Shown here: positions 30,480-41,857 of the stretch, piece by piece
How positions within the stretch are numbered: position 1 is the stretch's first letter
How the letters are laid out: each line of letters starts with the position of its first letter
Assembly (NCBI GenBank): GCA_949825045.1
Contig: OX463810.1
Location: 32,622,201-32,686,200 of the forward strand
DNA length: 64,000 nt
DNA from: Argyresthia goedartella
Lineage: Eukaryota; Arthropoda; Insecta; Lepidoptera; Argyresthiidae
Reading direction: 5' to 3'
The notes under the pieces: model-generated
The model's input: only the letters and a program-made list of their open reading frames with translations
What the model was told of the DNA's origin: nothing
Database searches by the model: none
Translations under genes and position numbers: made by a program

Positions 30480-31310
30480 GCCTACATTGGGCTTTCTGCA
30501 GATTTTTTATTGCTTAGCTCGGCCTTTGTCCTGACGTGTCTCTTAAAAGTGGTGAGCTATTCTAGACATTCTCTGAAATGTGGTGGATATTTTGATTCAA
30601 ATGGCTCTTGCCTTCAGCCTCGCATTTCTTTGACAAATGGTGGAGTGTTCATAGCGCTTAACTCAACTCTTAGTGTTGTAATATCCTTAACTTTAATGTT
30701 TCTCGGCTGATGGTCTCATTCATTCGCACCTCAGTTAGTTGTGGTACGTTTTTCTTTAGCTTGGATCAGCCTTTAGCCTCGCACATTTCTTGCATTTAGT
30801 ACTAAACTATTGGCACATATGGCTCGTCCATCGGCTTTGCACTATTCTGTTCCATAACAGGATTTCGTAATGCATGGCTCGGCCGGCCTACGCCCTCGTG
30901 GGCGTATTACATGTGGTATGTTTTCATTCTTCTTTTCTCGGCTTCCAGTCTTGCCCGTGAGCCACGCACTTTTCTTACATATGGTGCAGTTTTATTACAC
31001 ATGGTTTGGTATAGACAACATAAATAAAAGCTTCCAAATAAAATAACAATACGAAGCCGGAGTTTACGAAGTTTAATTTATGATTAGCTCAGACTAGACT
31101 AGTAAAGTATGATTTGTATGAATTTTCAGCACATGGTTAGACCTACGGTGGTACGTTTTCGTTTAACTATTCTCGGCCTTCAGCCTCTCACTCTTTTTAA
31201 GTATATTGCTGTTTTTTTTCTGACAATGGGTTTGCCTTCTGCTTCGCACTGTTCTATTATATGGTAGGTTTTTGTATTGCTTGGCTTGGCCTTCGGCCTT
31301 GCATTTTCTA
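30480..31310 (+). repeat. Degenerate array of GGCTCGGCCTTCGGCCTCGCA-like units
   Basis: At least seven imperfect, irregularly spaced occurrences of a GC-rich core (variants of CTCGGCCTTCAGCCTCGCA) are followed by TTTCTTACATATGGT-like sequence, separated by about 80-150 b. The core is itself nearly palindromic (GGCCTTCGGCC). It lies within intron 2. The 89-residue open frame at 30441-30710 spans it but has no recognisable protein character. Confidence 0.55.
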
Positions 31311-32120
31311 AATAAAATAAGTGTGACATTTGACTCGCCTCTTGGTGTCGTTCTATTGTTAGATGAACATAATTAGTATAATAAGTTATTTAGCCTTTTT
31401 AAAACACTCGCTAGAGACATGTCTTCAGAGGTACCGCACTTTGTCTATGAAGTTAACGCAAAAGTAACTCAGTATACAAGTTACTCCATTGACAATTCAA
31501 GGTATTAATTTAATAGAAAAATCAGCTGCAACTTTTATGCGTAAGCAACTCACTGACCTTTAAGAAAGTCTCATCAAAATTTTACAATAAACAAGAAGAA
31601 AATGAAATTCTTACCGGTGAAAATTTGGTTCCTCAGCAGACGATGAATAAAGGTACGTGATCGCCGCGGCTACCTGTGGTTGATTTACAAGCCAATCATG
31701 TGCCGCAAAGGGCCGAAATTGACACAGGCAGGGAGAAAAGGCGATAAGTTTTCGGTGGCCAAGACCCCGAACTTCATGCTGTACTTTTTGAACAAATAAC
31801 CGACAGTAACACTGCAGACATCAGTCGACATAAACAGTTTGGGACAGTTGGAAAACTATTTTTGTAAAAATAAGTAGTGTGATTTTAAAGCGCTGTAGCT
31901 GTAAATCAAGGAATAAGGATGAAGTAATTAAACGGCTTAGACGCAAAATTTTCGAAAAGTTTCTGAGCTTCGCTAGATCTGCACGATAAGACACTGCTTT
32001 TTGTATGGAGCAAGTTCTTTGTATAAAAATTGTCAACTGAGTTACCGAGGAATTTAATGAAAAGGAAACATTTAGGTAACTTAATGAGACGCGGAAGTGA
32101 GATGTATTGTTGAAGGTGAA
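31311..32120. other. Intron 2, no element recognised
   Basis: No coding frame or repeat that I can support. Confidence 0.45.
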
Positions 32121-32200
32121 TTCAACTTAACTTGTAAGACATTTAATATAGTAGACATGTTTTTTTTTCCATCAAGATATGTCTTACAAGTCAAGTTGAA
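32121..32200. other. 21-bp-arm hairpin next to the SINE
   Basis: The arms at 32121-32141 and 32180-32200 pair with one mismatch around a 38-base loop. The right arm ends three bases before the tRNA-like SINE head. As part of intron 2 it would be transcribed with mRpS11. Confidence 0.6.
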
Positions 32201-32202
32201 TT

Positions 32203-32455
32203 TGACGACCCGAATGGCTGAGTCGGCGGTGACCCTGCCTACGAAGCCAAGGGTCCCGGGTTCGAGTCCCGGTGGAAGCAAATATTTGTTTGATGGGAAC
32301 GGATGTTTGCACCCTAGTCATGGTTGTTTATCTATCTAATTATAATATTTATTTACATAAGTATGTGTATCGTTGTCTAGTACACAAGATACAGGGAATC
32401 CTAGTTTGGGGCTAGGTCAATGTGTGTAAATAGTGTCCAAGGTATTATTAATTCG
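32203..32455 (+). mobile_element. tRNA-derived SINE, full length
   Basis: The head has A box TGGCTGAGTCGG (32215-32226) and B box GGTTCGAGTCC (32259-32269), an internal Pol III promoter. The body runs through a variable AT-rich middle to the conserved 3' domain (TCTAGTACAC, ATACAGGGAATCC, TTTGGGGCTAG, TGTGTAAATAGTGTCC) and a TATTATTA tail. The same 3' domain is at 2283-2358 (-) and 39990-40083 (+). A related SINE with a different tRNA head is at 4690-4945. Confidence 0.8.
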
Positions 32456-33051
32456 CCTTCAATTCTACATCTCACTTCCTCGTCTCCCTGTTTTTCAGCT
32501 GGTAGTTCTTCTCCCTCAATCTACATTTTCCCGTTCTATATGTTCTCCTTCTACATTTTCCCTGACTATATTTTCTCCTTCTAAATTGTCCCCTTTACTA
32601 TCTTCACCAGTACCTCCAACACCACTTCTATCTTTTTCATTTTTCATTTCATTTGTTTATTTGCTAATTCACAGCATATTTAAATAAATAATACAATCAA
32701 TATTAAAAACATTAAATGCCAATTACGAATCAGTGCGATTTATATTCTTTCAATAGGGTAATAAAGTAAAGTAGTATATAGTAGTAAAGTAAATAAGTAA
32801 AACAAAGAAAAAATAAAATTTCAAAAAAAATTCAAAAATGTGTGAATATGGCAACATGTATGTGGGGTGAGTGAGTGTACTGTGTACCTGCTTAGCCCTA
32901 CGACCAAGGTCTTGGGTTCGGGTTTAGGGCAGGTTGCCCACTAAGCAGGGTGAGATACTGTAGTTGTGTTGTGTGGTGTGGATGTTCCGGAAGTGTTATC
33001 AATGCTGATACTAATCTAGCACTGGTATATTTTAGTCCGTCTCATGACACA

Positions 33052-35910
33052 TTAATTATTAATCCGCCCCAATAGTTCCTTTTTTATTTGGAGCACGAAT
33101 TTAGGACGACTCAACAGAAAAATGTCCAGGTCGGAAAAGTGTCTTTCGTAAACATCGATGCTTCTGTTCAAAGGTGAGTTGGCAGCGTAGCCGGCGCGCG
33201 CGCGGGCGTGTGTGAGCACGCTCGGGACGCGCCGGCGCGCTCGCGGGGGGGCGGCGCGCAGTAACACCTTGCTCACTAATGCACTACTATCGATGCGATA
33301 ACTAACGACGTCATAAAGAAGTTTCATGTCAGCCAATGTTCTCCTGTCTGCCAATGACATAATTGTATGATTCTCCAAGCTTTCTTGGCGAGTGCACTCC
33401 GAAGAACCAGACCTATAATTTAATTGTTTGATGAATCTTTTTTGTACTGATTCAATCCTTTCGGAATGTGTTGAATAGTTCGGTGATCAAACCGGCGACG
33501 CATACTCGAGTACACTATGGACATAAGCAAAATAAAGCGTTTTTAGCACAAGAGACGAGCGCAGCGGCTTAGAGGCACGATATATAAAACCTAACATTTT
33601 GACCGCCTTAGATATAATGTTATCGTAATGTGGTATGAACGTAAGTTTGGAGTCAAGTATTACGCCGAGGTATCTGATTTCTGTAACTCTCTTCAGGGTC
33701 TGGTCATTTAGTCTGTATTGGAAATCGATGCTTGTGTGTTTCCTAGAGAAGGTGATGCACTGGCATTTCACAGCGTTCAGATCCAGGCTGTTACGTTTGC
33801 AGTAGTCCGAGAGCCTACCGAGATCATCCTGGAGTTTTATGCAGTCCTGTTCCGTGGCAATAGGCATGTAAATTTTAGTATCATCTGCGTACATGAGGAA
33901 ATGGAAATATCATACATACACACATTAAATAGAAGTGGTCCTAAATGGGAACCCTGGGGACTCCGGATGGTATAGGAGCAAAACGCGATTTGTAGCAGCC
34001 GATTCTGACCGCCTGGCTACGATTTCGAAGGTACGAGTCGATCCACCTAAGCAAATCACCGTGTATGCCGATTTCGGTTAACTTATTGATGATAACATCG
34101 TGTCTAAGCCTATCAAAGCATTTGGAATAATCGGTATACACGGCGTCTACCTGATAGCCTTGATCCATGTTAGCAGCCACAGCATCTACGAACTCGACCA
34201 AGTTAGAAACAGTAGAGCGCTTACGCATAAAACCATGTTGAGCGGGTGGGATGCTACGTGATACAATGGGGTATATTTGGTCATGGACGATCAACTCAAA
34301 TGTCTTGCTAAAAACAGGGAGTATGGATACCGGGCGATACTGTTTCGCACTACTTTTGTATCCACCCTTGTGAATAGGCACGACGAATGCTTTTTTCCAT
34401 TGACAGGGGAAAATGTTCTCCCTTAAAGATCTTTGAAAAATAATGCTCAATGGAGTAGCCAGATGTTCTGCGCATCTTCTTACGAATAATGGCGGAATAT
34501 TGTCGTGACCAGCCCCCTTGTTGGTATTGATTTGCTTCAGGTACTTCAGGACGAGGTCCTTGTCTAACTCAATGGAGCCTATGCAACTAAGCGGGTTCGA
34601 CGATTCGGTAGGGGCCGTATGTGTACCAGGCGAGTCGACATAGACTGACAAAAAATAATCTAAAAACACCTCGCAAGCCTCCTCGCCACCGTTGGCCGTG
34701 CGAGAACCATACGTTAACTGCGCAGGCAGTCCGTGATCGCGACGAAGATCCTTTGCATGCCTACAGAATTTTTTAGGATCAATAGTGATGGCAGCATTGC
34801 ATTTTACCCTGTAGTTATTCCAGCATAGCTTTTGAAGTTTTTTGTGCCGTTTACGAAGCAGCGAAAAACAGTCGTAGTCGCGAGGGTTCCCGTACTTTTT
34901 CCATTTCTGGTGGTATTTGGTTTTCTCTATGAGCATGTGTATGAGAGGTTTAGAATACCACACAGGGTAACCGTCCGGAGTGCTGTAATAGTAGGGAACA
35001 TATTCATCTATAAGTTTTGTCAAAATAGAATAAAAGTGTTCGACTGCCTCGTCCACTGTCCTGTTGTACAAAGTAGTGAGCCAATCGATTTTGGATAATT
35101 CAGCCATATTGAAATATTTTTTTGGGGGTAGTAGGAAGGAATTTCATTCCGATATTGGTTAGTTTTATTTCATGAGCGGGATGGTGTGGCATATCTTTAC
35201 GAGTTATTGGAACGAGTGCGCGAGTCACCTCTGCCTCAGAGTCACAGAACACGAGATCGAGCTGCCTATCATTACCGTTCAGCACATCACTAAACTGCGT
35301 CCAGCCGGCCAGGGATAATTCATCTAAAATAGTGTTTTGACAGTTGTTGATAGTGCCAGACGTATTGAAACCGGACCCTGATGACTTCAGTTTCCAAGTA
35401 ATGGCGGGCAAATTGAAATCTCCCAATAAAAGATAATGATCATCGGAGCAATTATCGTGGATATAATTAGCAAGACTAACAAGCAGCGCATCGTGCTTCG
35501 CTCCAGCTCCGGGCAGGTAAGTGCAGATGACATGTAGGTCGCGATCAGCATGTACGCTGCCGGCAGGCACGGTCACGTGAACCAACTCCAAGTGGGAGTA
35601 CGCGGGGGACGGGAGCACGTGCCGGGCGGCGAACTTGCGCCCCGTGAGAAGCATCACCCATCCTCCTACAGTGGTGTCAGGTTTGTGACCGGTGGGGGGA
35701 GTTCGATCAGCCCTGTGGACGTCGTAACGAGGGTCGCTGACCTCAGCGTCAAATACTCCGTCAGTGAGGTTGGTCTCACAAATAGCTACTGCGTCGTAAT
35801 TATGTTTAAGTAATCCTAGCACAAATTTAGTAGTTTTACCTCGTATGCTACGAGAGTTTTGGTAGTAGATATTTATAGGCGCGAATGGTAAGGTATTAAT
35901 AAAATCGTTA
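33052..35910 (-). pseudogene. LINE-C ORF2 endonuclease-reverse transcriptase, frameshifted
   Basis: Read right to left. The endonuclease starts near 35900 (INIYYQNSRSIRGKT), with CETNLTDGV, LLLGDFNLP and a QLDLVF block. The frame shifts near 35105. The RT then has QYRPVSILPVFSKTFE, HGFMRKRSTVSNL, YTDYSKCFDRLRHD and GVP, shifts again near 33940 just after GVP, and resumes with MYADDTKIYM. The C-terminal part has LGVILDSKLTF and, after a Trp-to-stop change near 33487, ADMKLLYDVV. A GC-rich stretch near 33200 encodes an Ala/Arg-rich segment. The element is antisense to mRpS11 within intron 2. A truncated relative is at 50410-51600. Confidence 0.85.
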
Positions 35911-36189
35911 ATACAATTGAACGTTTGAGTCGTGCAGTAGGCATTCTACAAATGTACAGAATCATATCAACGCGATAACTAAATCGGAACAAATATTGTG
36001 TGTGGCGTGATTGTGTGAGTGAAGTTGAAAACGGTGTGTGCATATTATAACGGTTGTGAGGTAAAAATGTGTGTAGCAATGGAACAAAACTGTACACATT
36101 TATAGGTTGCGAACAAGTTACATGTACGACAATAGAAGGAACGGGTAAGTTTATCAGTATTCTGCAAAGTAAATCGCGATCAGTGCTTC

Positions 36190-37311
36190 TCAAACATTGG
36201 GACTTGTGATGTTGTTTGCGTCGCAAGTTTGACGTACAGGAGGTGGCAGCGGCGAGAGCTTCAGTGATGACAGTTGCAGGACGTTGTCTACCCGTAGCCG
36301 AGGATAGTTGTCGCCTTGACGTACAAATATCTTCGCGTTTCGTGTCCAACAATACCGAAACCCCAGTTCCTTGGTCTTTGCTTTTGTCTGCTTCAGGAGA
36401 TCCTTATTATGTGAAGTCAGATGTTCGTTGACGCTGATGACGTTGTTGACTCCTGCCATTCTGATGTCATTGGTGGTGACGCCGCGGTTCTTGCGCACTG
36501 CACTAATAAACTCGTCCTTCTTGATAGTGGAGTTCAGCTTAACGATTAACGGCCTTGGGAGGCCACTCGTATTGCGTGTAGATATTCTGACTGCTGAGGA
36601 TATGTCTTCTTTCTTTAAGTCCAGTCCCACGGCTTTGCCGATGGAAATGACCAGGCCCTGTGTAACTTCAGTCTTGCGTTCTGGAACTCCGAAAATTTCC
36701 AGATTACATAGGCGGTTCCTCTGCTCAAGGCTGTTTATTGTCGCTTTTAGCTCTGTCGTCGATGTTGTGTTGTCGCAGACATCCAATTTGAATTTATCCA
36801 GGTCTTTCATCATTCCTTCTAGATTCTTAATGCGATTCTCCAGCTTATCTACGCGATCAGAAGTGAAATCCGTTGTCTCAGCCAGTCCCTCTACTTTTCT
36901 TGCCAGCAAGTCTACGTTGGTTGTGAGCTCCGATATTAGCCTCATTGCTTTGTCAACTTTGCTCTCAATGGTGGTGCGGTGGCTGTCCAATTGGGTAACT
37001 ATGTCGGTTTTAAATGAGTCGAATGTCTCAGTCTGTTTAGCCGCGAACTCGTCAAACGATTTAATCATCAGTAAATGCATTTGGTCCAGTAAATCTTGAT
37101 GAATTGAGTAGTTATCAATCTTTGTTACCGGCAAAATTGAGGCATTATCTACAGTTTGAGAGCCGCTGGGTGCATCTGTGTGTGTATGGGTGTCCTGACC
37201 TTCACCGAGCAGCGCTGGCGCTGCAACCGACGGTGTGTCCTTCTCATTCGTCTTGGGGTCGGCCCCGCTGCAGCATTTGCCGATCCAGGCTGTCCTTTTT
37301 GCCACTCTCAT
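36190..37311 (-). CDS. LINE-C ORF1 coiled-coil RNA-binding-type protein
   Basis: An intact 373-residue frame upstream of LINE-C ORF2. Residues 1-65 are low-complexity and Thr/Ser-rich. About 75-200 is a long coiled coil (repeated Leu/Ile at heptad spacing, many Lys/Glu/Asp). Residues 205-345 match the CR1-like ORF1 C-terminal domain: NLEIFGVPERK, AVRISTRN, GLPRPLIVKL, SVNEHLTSHNKDLL, GFRYCWTRNAKIFVRQGD. It would bind element RNA. It reads antisense to mRpS11, so it is not part of that transcript. Confidence 0.8.
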   Translation of the reverse strand: MRVAKRTAWIGKCCSGADPKTNEKDTPSVAAPALLGEGQDTHTHTDAPSGSQTVDNASILPVTKIDNYSIHQDLLDQMHLLMIKSFDEFAAKQTETFDSFKTDIVTQLDSHRTTIESKVDKAMRLISELTTNVDLLARKVEGLAETTDFTSDRVDKLENRIKNLEGMMKDLDKFKLDVCDNTTSTTELKATINSLEQRNRLCNLEIFGVPERKTEVTQGLVISIGKAVGLDLKKEDISSAVRISTRNTSGLPRPLIVKLNSTIKKDEFISAVRKNRGVTTNDIRMAGVNNVISVNEHLTSHNKDLLKQTKAKTKELGFRYCWTRNAKIFVRQGDNYPRLRVDNVLQLSSLKLSPLPPPVRQTCDANNITSPNV

Positions 37312-37329
37312 CTTCCTGAACGCAGACTC

Positions 37330-38130
37330 AGTGATAGACGCGCAGTTAAAATGATACTTCTGTTTTATTCTCCAACTTCTGAAGGTGCTTCAAGTGATTG
37401 TCCTTCTTTGTTTTCCGCCATTATATATTTTGAAAGTTCTGCCTTCTGCTCCAATAACTGACTTAACGCTTTAGTGATTATATTAAATGAAATTTTATCC
37501 GAAATATTGAAAATTAGGAATATGGGATGGCCCATAACCCATTGAATCCCTAATTACTCATGGAAGTCTCCATATTTCTATTTATTACTAGAGAAACAAA
37601 TATTTACGTCCATACACCATTTTACCTGTTATTCCCTTGATGAGAAATCTTCAGTCGAATTCCGTAAAAAACTATCCTATTTTGGGTTATTAGAACGAAA
37701 GTGCAGACAAATGAGCTAATGAAGCCGTGGAGTGTGGAGAAGGGTTCCCATACAAAACTTCGTTCCTGATTTGTCTTCTCTACCAAGGCTATTCATGCCC
37801 GGCTCTTGGATTAAAGTTTGGGAAGCGAAAAGCAAAGCAGGTCGATTTAATAAAAACCTACAATAACACTGAATCCTTGATTTTGTAAGTCCAAGCTCGG
37901 AAAGTCCTTACGTCTACTATTATCCGGATGCACTTAGGACACGCGTGCACACCGGCCCACCTTGCAGGCTTGCCATTGTTCGGGAACCTGCATGTGCTTG
38001 CGGGGCGGACGTGGGAGACCTAAATATTTGCATGTCCGTTCCTCCCTTGTTGCTGAGATTATTTCCTTCTGAGTCCCGTTTCCCTCCTCGGTGTCCTGTC
38101 TTTTATATACCTAATTTTGATGTAAATATA
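37330..38130. other. Intron 2, no element recognised
   Basis: LINE-C's 5' end lies near 37330. The rest has no gene or repeat that I can support. Confidence 0.45.
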
Positions 38131-38261
38131 TGTCGTAGTGTACGAATTGAGATATAGCTATAGCGTAAGGCAGTAGAGATAGATAGAGATAAGTACGGTG
38201 ACACAAGCGATATGTGCATTCGCTTAGGTTGGGCTAATAATGGAGAGGTTAGGTGTGCATG

Positions 38262-38271
38262 CTATAAAAAG
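38262..38271 (+). promoter_or_regulatory. TATA box of the solo LTR
   Basis: CTATAAAAAG is followed by a GC-rich stretch and TCAGC at about 38286, with correct spacing for a Pol II core promoter. Confidence 0.6.
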
Positions 38272-38296
38272 GGCGTGCGCGCCAGTCAGCGGGTTA

Positions 38297-38466
38297 GTTG
38301 GTATACGGACTAAAAACAACACAACTGTAAAAACAAAGGGGTTGTTTTTAGTCCGTATACCACATGAGCTGATGCCCGCTCAATATGTGGGGACCCGGAC
38401 ATAGCAGGGAGGTCTGACTCCTGGGCATGGGTAATTACATTTTTTTCCCCTCCAACAAAAAAAAAA
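38297..38466 (+). mobile_element. 170-b poly(A)-tailed insert with a 5' hairpin, inside the LTR
   Basis: It is flanked by a perfect 10-bp direct repeat, CAGCGGGTTA (38287-38296 and 38467-38476), and ends in ten As, so it was inserted by LINE-type retroposition. Its 5' end is a perfect 22-bp inverted repeat (38299-38320 / 38341-38362) with a 20-base loop. The rest is about 95 b of unique sequence plus a T7/C4 stretch. There are no A and B boxes of tRNA type. It may be a retroposed small structured RNA or an unlisted short SINE. Confidence 0.65.
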
Positions 38467-38762
38467 CAGCGGGTTATTCTGTATCGAGCAGCCATACGGA
38501 GCGCACTTCCTCCCACATTATTGGACTAGCCAGTCCCCGTGTCCAGTGTGGTTATTATGTATCTAGTAGATACTCCCCGTGTTTAGTGTGACTGTAACTA
38601 CTGCTCCCAGTGTCAAGTGTCATTATTCTGTATCTAGTTCATGATTCATGCCCTAAAGTTAATAAACTGTGTTATAACAAAACTGTTGCCTCCAATGCTC
38701 GAGTACCCATCACACCCATCCTCGGGACGCCCTCAGCCATCGGTCCTGACCCTTCTTCGACA

Positions 38763-39426
38763 TATATATAATGTATATTTATTCCTGAAAAATCATTGTG
38801 TTAAAATTTAAATATTACTTCATTTTTATGACAATATTAATTGAACATATGTATCACTTGATATCTGATTTGAAATATTATATTATCTCATATATTTGAA
38901 ACTGATTTTAATATCCAAATATTGCGAATTCCGTTCCCTTTGATGTTTATATAAAATAAAATAAACTTGACGTTGGAAAAGTCCAATCCGGGCAATGCCA
39001 TACATTTTTTTTATAAGATTTCACTTACCATGGATGGCTAAAGGTTGACATTCAGCATCATCACCGCCATGTCAGCCCGGCTTTTTATTGGCGTATCGGT
39101 TAGGCTCTGTACTGCAACGGAGGTTTTTTTTAACGTAGGTCAAGGTGGGCCAGTGCTGGAAAAAGGCCTCCTTTTAAGTCCAGCTTATACATATTAGCCC
39201 CTTGACAGTGCAGTGTACCAGGCACCGGACAAAAAAAACATGATTTTGAACTTTATTACCAAGCAATTAGGGTCAAAATCGCGGGCTTTATAAAGGCCCC
39301 TCTGTGTCTATAATATTCAAGTCCGCGGAGGGTCAGCAGTAGAACCCCAAATATGTTATCATGATAATGTTGGCCGTAGAGGCCAAATGTTGAAAGTCAA
39401 ATGATACAAAGTTATTGTGGTTTCAG
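38763..39426 (+). other. End of intron 2, no element recognised
   Basis: AT-rich sequence up to the exon 3 acceptor, with no supportable feature. Confidence 0.45.
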
Positions 39427-39492
39427 AAAGCAGTTGACAAAGGCTTCAGGACTGTGAGGCTCAAGTTGCGAGGACTTGGACCGGGAAGACTG
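39427..39492 (+). CDS. mRpS11: mRpS11 exon 3, a 66-base micro-exon
   Basis: Acceptor GGTTTCAG (ending 39426) and donor GTAAGT (39493) bound exactly 22 codons in phase 0: KAVDKGFRTVRLKLRGLGPGRL. This supplies the segment of uS11 carrying the GLGPGR turn, which is absent from exons 2 and 4. It is too short to show as a sizeable open frame, and it lies about 10.7 kb from exon 2 and 7.2 kb from exon 4. Fit to the family alignment and preserved phase make it convincing. Confidence 0.93.
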
Positions 39493-39952
39493 GTAAGTCG
39501 CAGCCTAGGGCCCTTATTCAGTAACTCCAATCCAAAGCAAAGAGAAAACATAGTTTATATCAAATTTAATCATGCATATATTTAGCTGTGGATTTTTTTA
39601 AGATAATAAAATAAATAAATAAATATATTGTATGAAAATTCGAGTCCTTATAATGACCGGCCGGGCGATTTTGGACCTTATGCCATGGTAATAAAATGTT
39701 AAACATATAACGGAAAAGTTGCGCCGGTGGTATTCAAGAGGTTGAATATGATTTGAGTGTTTGAGTGAGTGTGAGAGAGGATGTGTGTGTGTGTTACGTC
39801 ATCAATCACAAAGCCGCCGACACAATTTTCTCCAGGTTGTCATACTGTTTGTTCATCAGCACTCCTTCAGATATCCAATATCGCATTTACAATCTACCGT
39901 GCCGTCGATTTAGTTAAAGATATTTTTTGTTGTTTAATGATATTGGTTTGAC

Positions 39953-40083
39953 GACCCGAATGTCCGAGTCGGCAATGGCCAAGTATGTGTATCATCGTCT
40001 AGTACCCAACATACAGGGAATCCTAGTTTGGGGCTAGATCAATGTGTGTAAATAGTGTCCAAGGTATTATTATTATTATTATA
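39953..40083 (+). mobile_element. Internally deleted SINE
   Basis: It starts with the same head as 32203 (GACGACCCGAATGTCCGAGTCGGC), loses the B box and body, and jumps to the shared 3' domain (ATACAGGGAATCC, TTTGGGGCTAG, TGTGTAAATAGTGTCC) with a TATTATTATT tail. In intron 3 of mRpS11. Confidence 0.75.
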
Positions 40084-40089
40084 TGGAGA

Positions 40090-41540
40090 CCCAGTAAATC
40101 GTCTGATAATAATGGTTCTGCTCGTGGGTACTTCAACCTTTTGTATGCGGGTAGACCTACGGCTTTGGACAGTCCCCTTCACATTTATTCCATCGGTTTA
40201 GATTCAATGTTTAATAACACAGAAGATGTACAGTTGACGAACCGTAAGCAGTTGTATTTTTTTATGCAGCTCAAGTGTAGGGTGCCTAAAATCTTTCGAG
40301 AAAAGCACTCTCAGAGCTGCTCTTTGAGCTCGTTCTGCTTCTAGAAGATTTGTCTTTTCAGCCCCTCCCCAAGCAATTATACAATAGGATCAATTGAATC
40401 ACCTAAGGCTTTGTATATATTTCTTTGTAAGTTATCATCTCCTATATCTCCAAGGCTTTAAAAAATAAACATTAATTACGACGTAAAGTTTTGATAGATA
40501 CTCTGTGTGCTTTATCCAAGACAGCCTATGATCTAATATAACTCCTAAGTACCTACTTTGATTAACAGCTTCTATGGTAGGACAGTCACAGTGCACTGCA
40601 CCATCAGGACACGAGTGCATGCGGAGTGTGAATGAGTCATGGGGGTTTGAGTGTTATGTTATGTGAAATTTTAAATATTTAATTTTTGAGACATTCAGTG
40701 TAAATAAATTTTTATCCAGCCACTTTTTTTCCTCTCTCATGCCTGATTCCCCATTTTCAAAACTATCCATCCAAGTTCTATAGACAAACAACAGAACCGT
40801 ATCCTCGGCATCAACCAGTATTTTACATTCATGAAGCGGCAGCTCACACAAACCATTAACATAAAGTATAAATAGCAGAGGCCCCAGTACACTTCCCTGA
40901 GGAACTCCAAAATGCACTGCAGCTGGATCACTGTAGTTCTGTGTTATTTTGACAATTTGACTTCGGTGCCCTAAATATTATTAAACCATTGATAAGCAAG
41001 GCCTCTGATACTAATTAACTGTAGCTTCTTAACAAGTAATTTAATAGATATGGTGACAAAAGCCTTAGCTAAGTCCAGAAGTACTCATATGCAGTGCGAT
41101 TAATCATCTAGTAATTTGTAACGTGATCCACAAGTTCACTCACATCATCTGAAGTAGACTTACCAGTTCTGAATCCATATTGATTATGGCTTAATAAATT
41201 AGTTTTCTCAACGTAGCAAAGTAAGCTACGTTTCATTAGCTTTTCAAGAATTTTAGAGAAGGTTGGGAGAAGCAATACGGGTCTATAGTTTGATGGGGTG
41301 TCAGTACTCCCTGCTTTGTGAATTGGTACAACTATGGCTTTCTTCATATCATCAGGAAAAACCCCAGCGCTTAAAGACAGGTTTAGGACATGTGTAAAAG
41401 GCAACAAAATAACATCCTTTATAGATTTCACTACAATGTTATTCATAACATCGACTCCTATTGCTCTACTCCTCTTTAAATCTGTAATAATATCGCTAAC
41501 CTCACTTGATGATGTTGTGGTTATAAAAAAGGAAAAATAT
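40090..41540 (-). pseudogene. LINE-F reverse transcriptase remnant
   Basis: Read right to left: 41446-41108 has FTHVLNLSLSAGVFPDDMKKAIVVPIHK, NYRPVLLLPTFSKILE and QYGFRTGKSTSDD. 40917-40654 has FGVPQGSVLGPLLFILYVN, with a corrupted active site (VDAEDT instead of YADDT). 40620-40435 has NQSRYLGVILDHRLSW. The 40420-40140 stretch holds the degenerate C terminus. Frames are broken throughout and the endonuclease is missing. In intron 3, antisense to mRpS11. Confidence 0.8.
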
Positions 41541-41857
41541 AAACTCAGTCTTCACAGTGGTATTTTTTTTATTAATGGCATAATTGAGTATGTTTCCATT
41601 TTAATCTAACCAAATCTGAATAATTTTGAGGTTATGCTAGTGTCAAGTGAATGTTAAACTTGCTTTTTTTTTTTTTATTTATTTATCAAATTACAGAGTT
41701 TTAAATACTTATCTAACTTAATGCACTACTTAAACCACTAAGGTTTGTATGTAGCACAAAATTAGTCTAGTGTATTATGTAGGTAGGTCGATAAAAACAA
41801 TATGTATAAGCATGAAGTCAGTTGCTGGCTAAAAGGCAAAATACAGTTTGTTTACGA

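Larger units (their letters stand above)
38131..38762 (+). mobile_element. Solo LTR of a retrotransposon
   Basis: It begins TGTCG and ends CGACA (inverted ends of an LTR) and is flanked by TATA on both sides, a likely 4-base target duplication, although the flanks are AT-rich. Inside are a TATA box (CTATAAAAAG, 38262-38271) about 25 b before an initiator-like TCAGC, and an AATAAA at 38661-38666. No internal retroviral-type genes are adjacent, so it is the product of LTR-LTR recombination. Its promoter and polyadenylation signal are in the sense direction of mRpS11, inside intron 2. Confidence 0.75.

Noticed and set aside
30441..30710. 89-codon membrane-like protein
   Set aside because: The hydrophobicity comes from T-rich codons across a degenerate repeat; no homology-like pattern or splice context.
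36371..37099. 242-codon + strand frame
   Set aside because: Antisense shadow of LINE-C ORF1.
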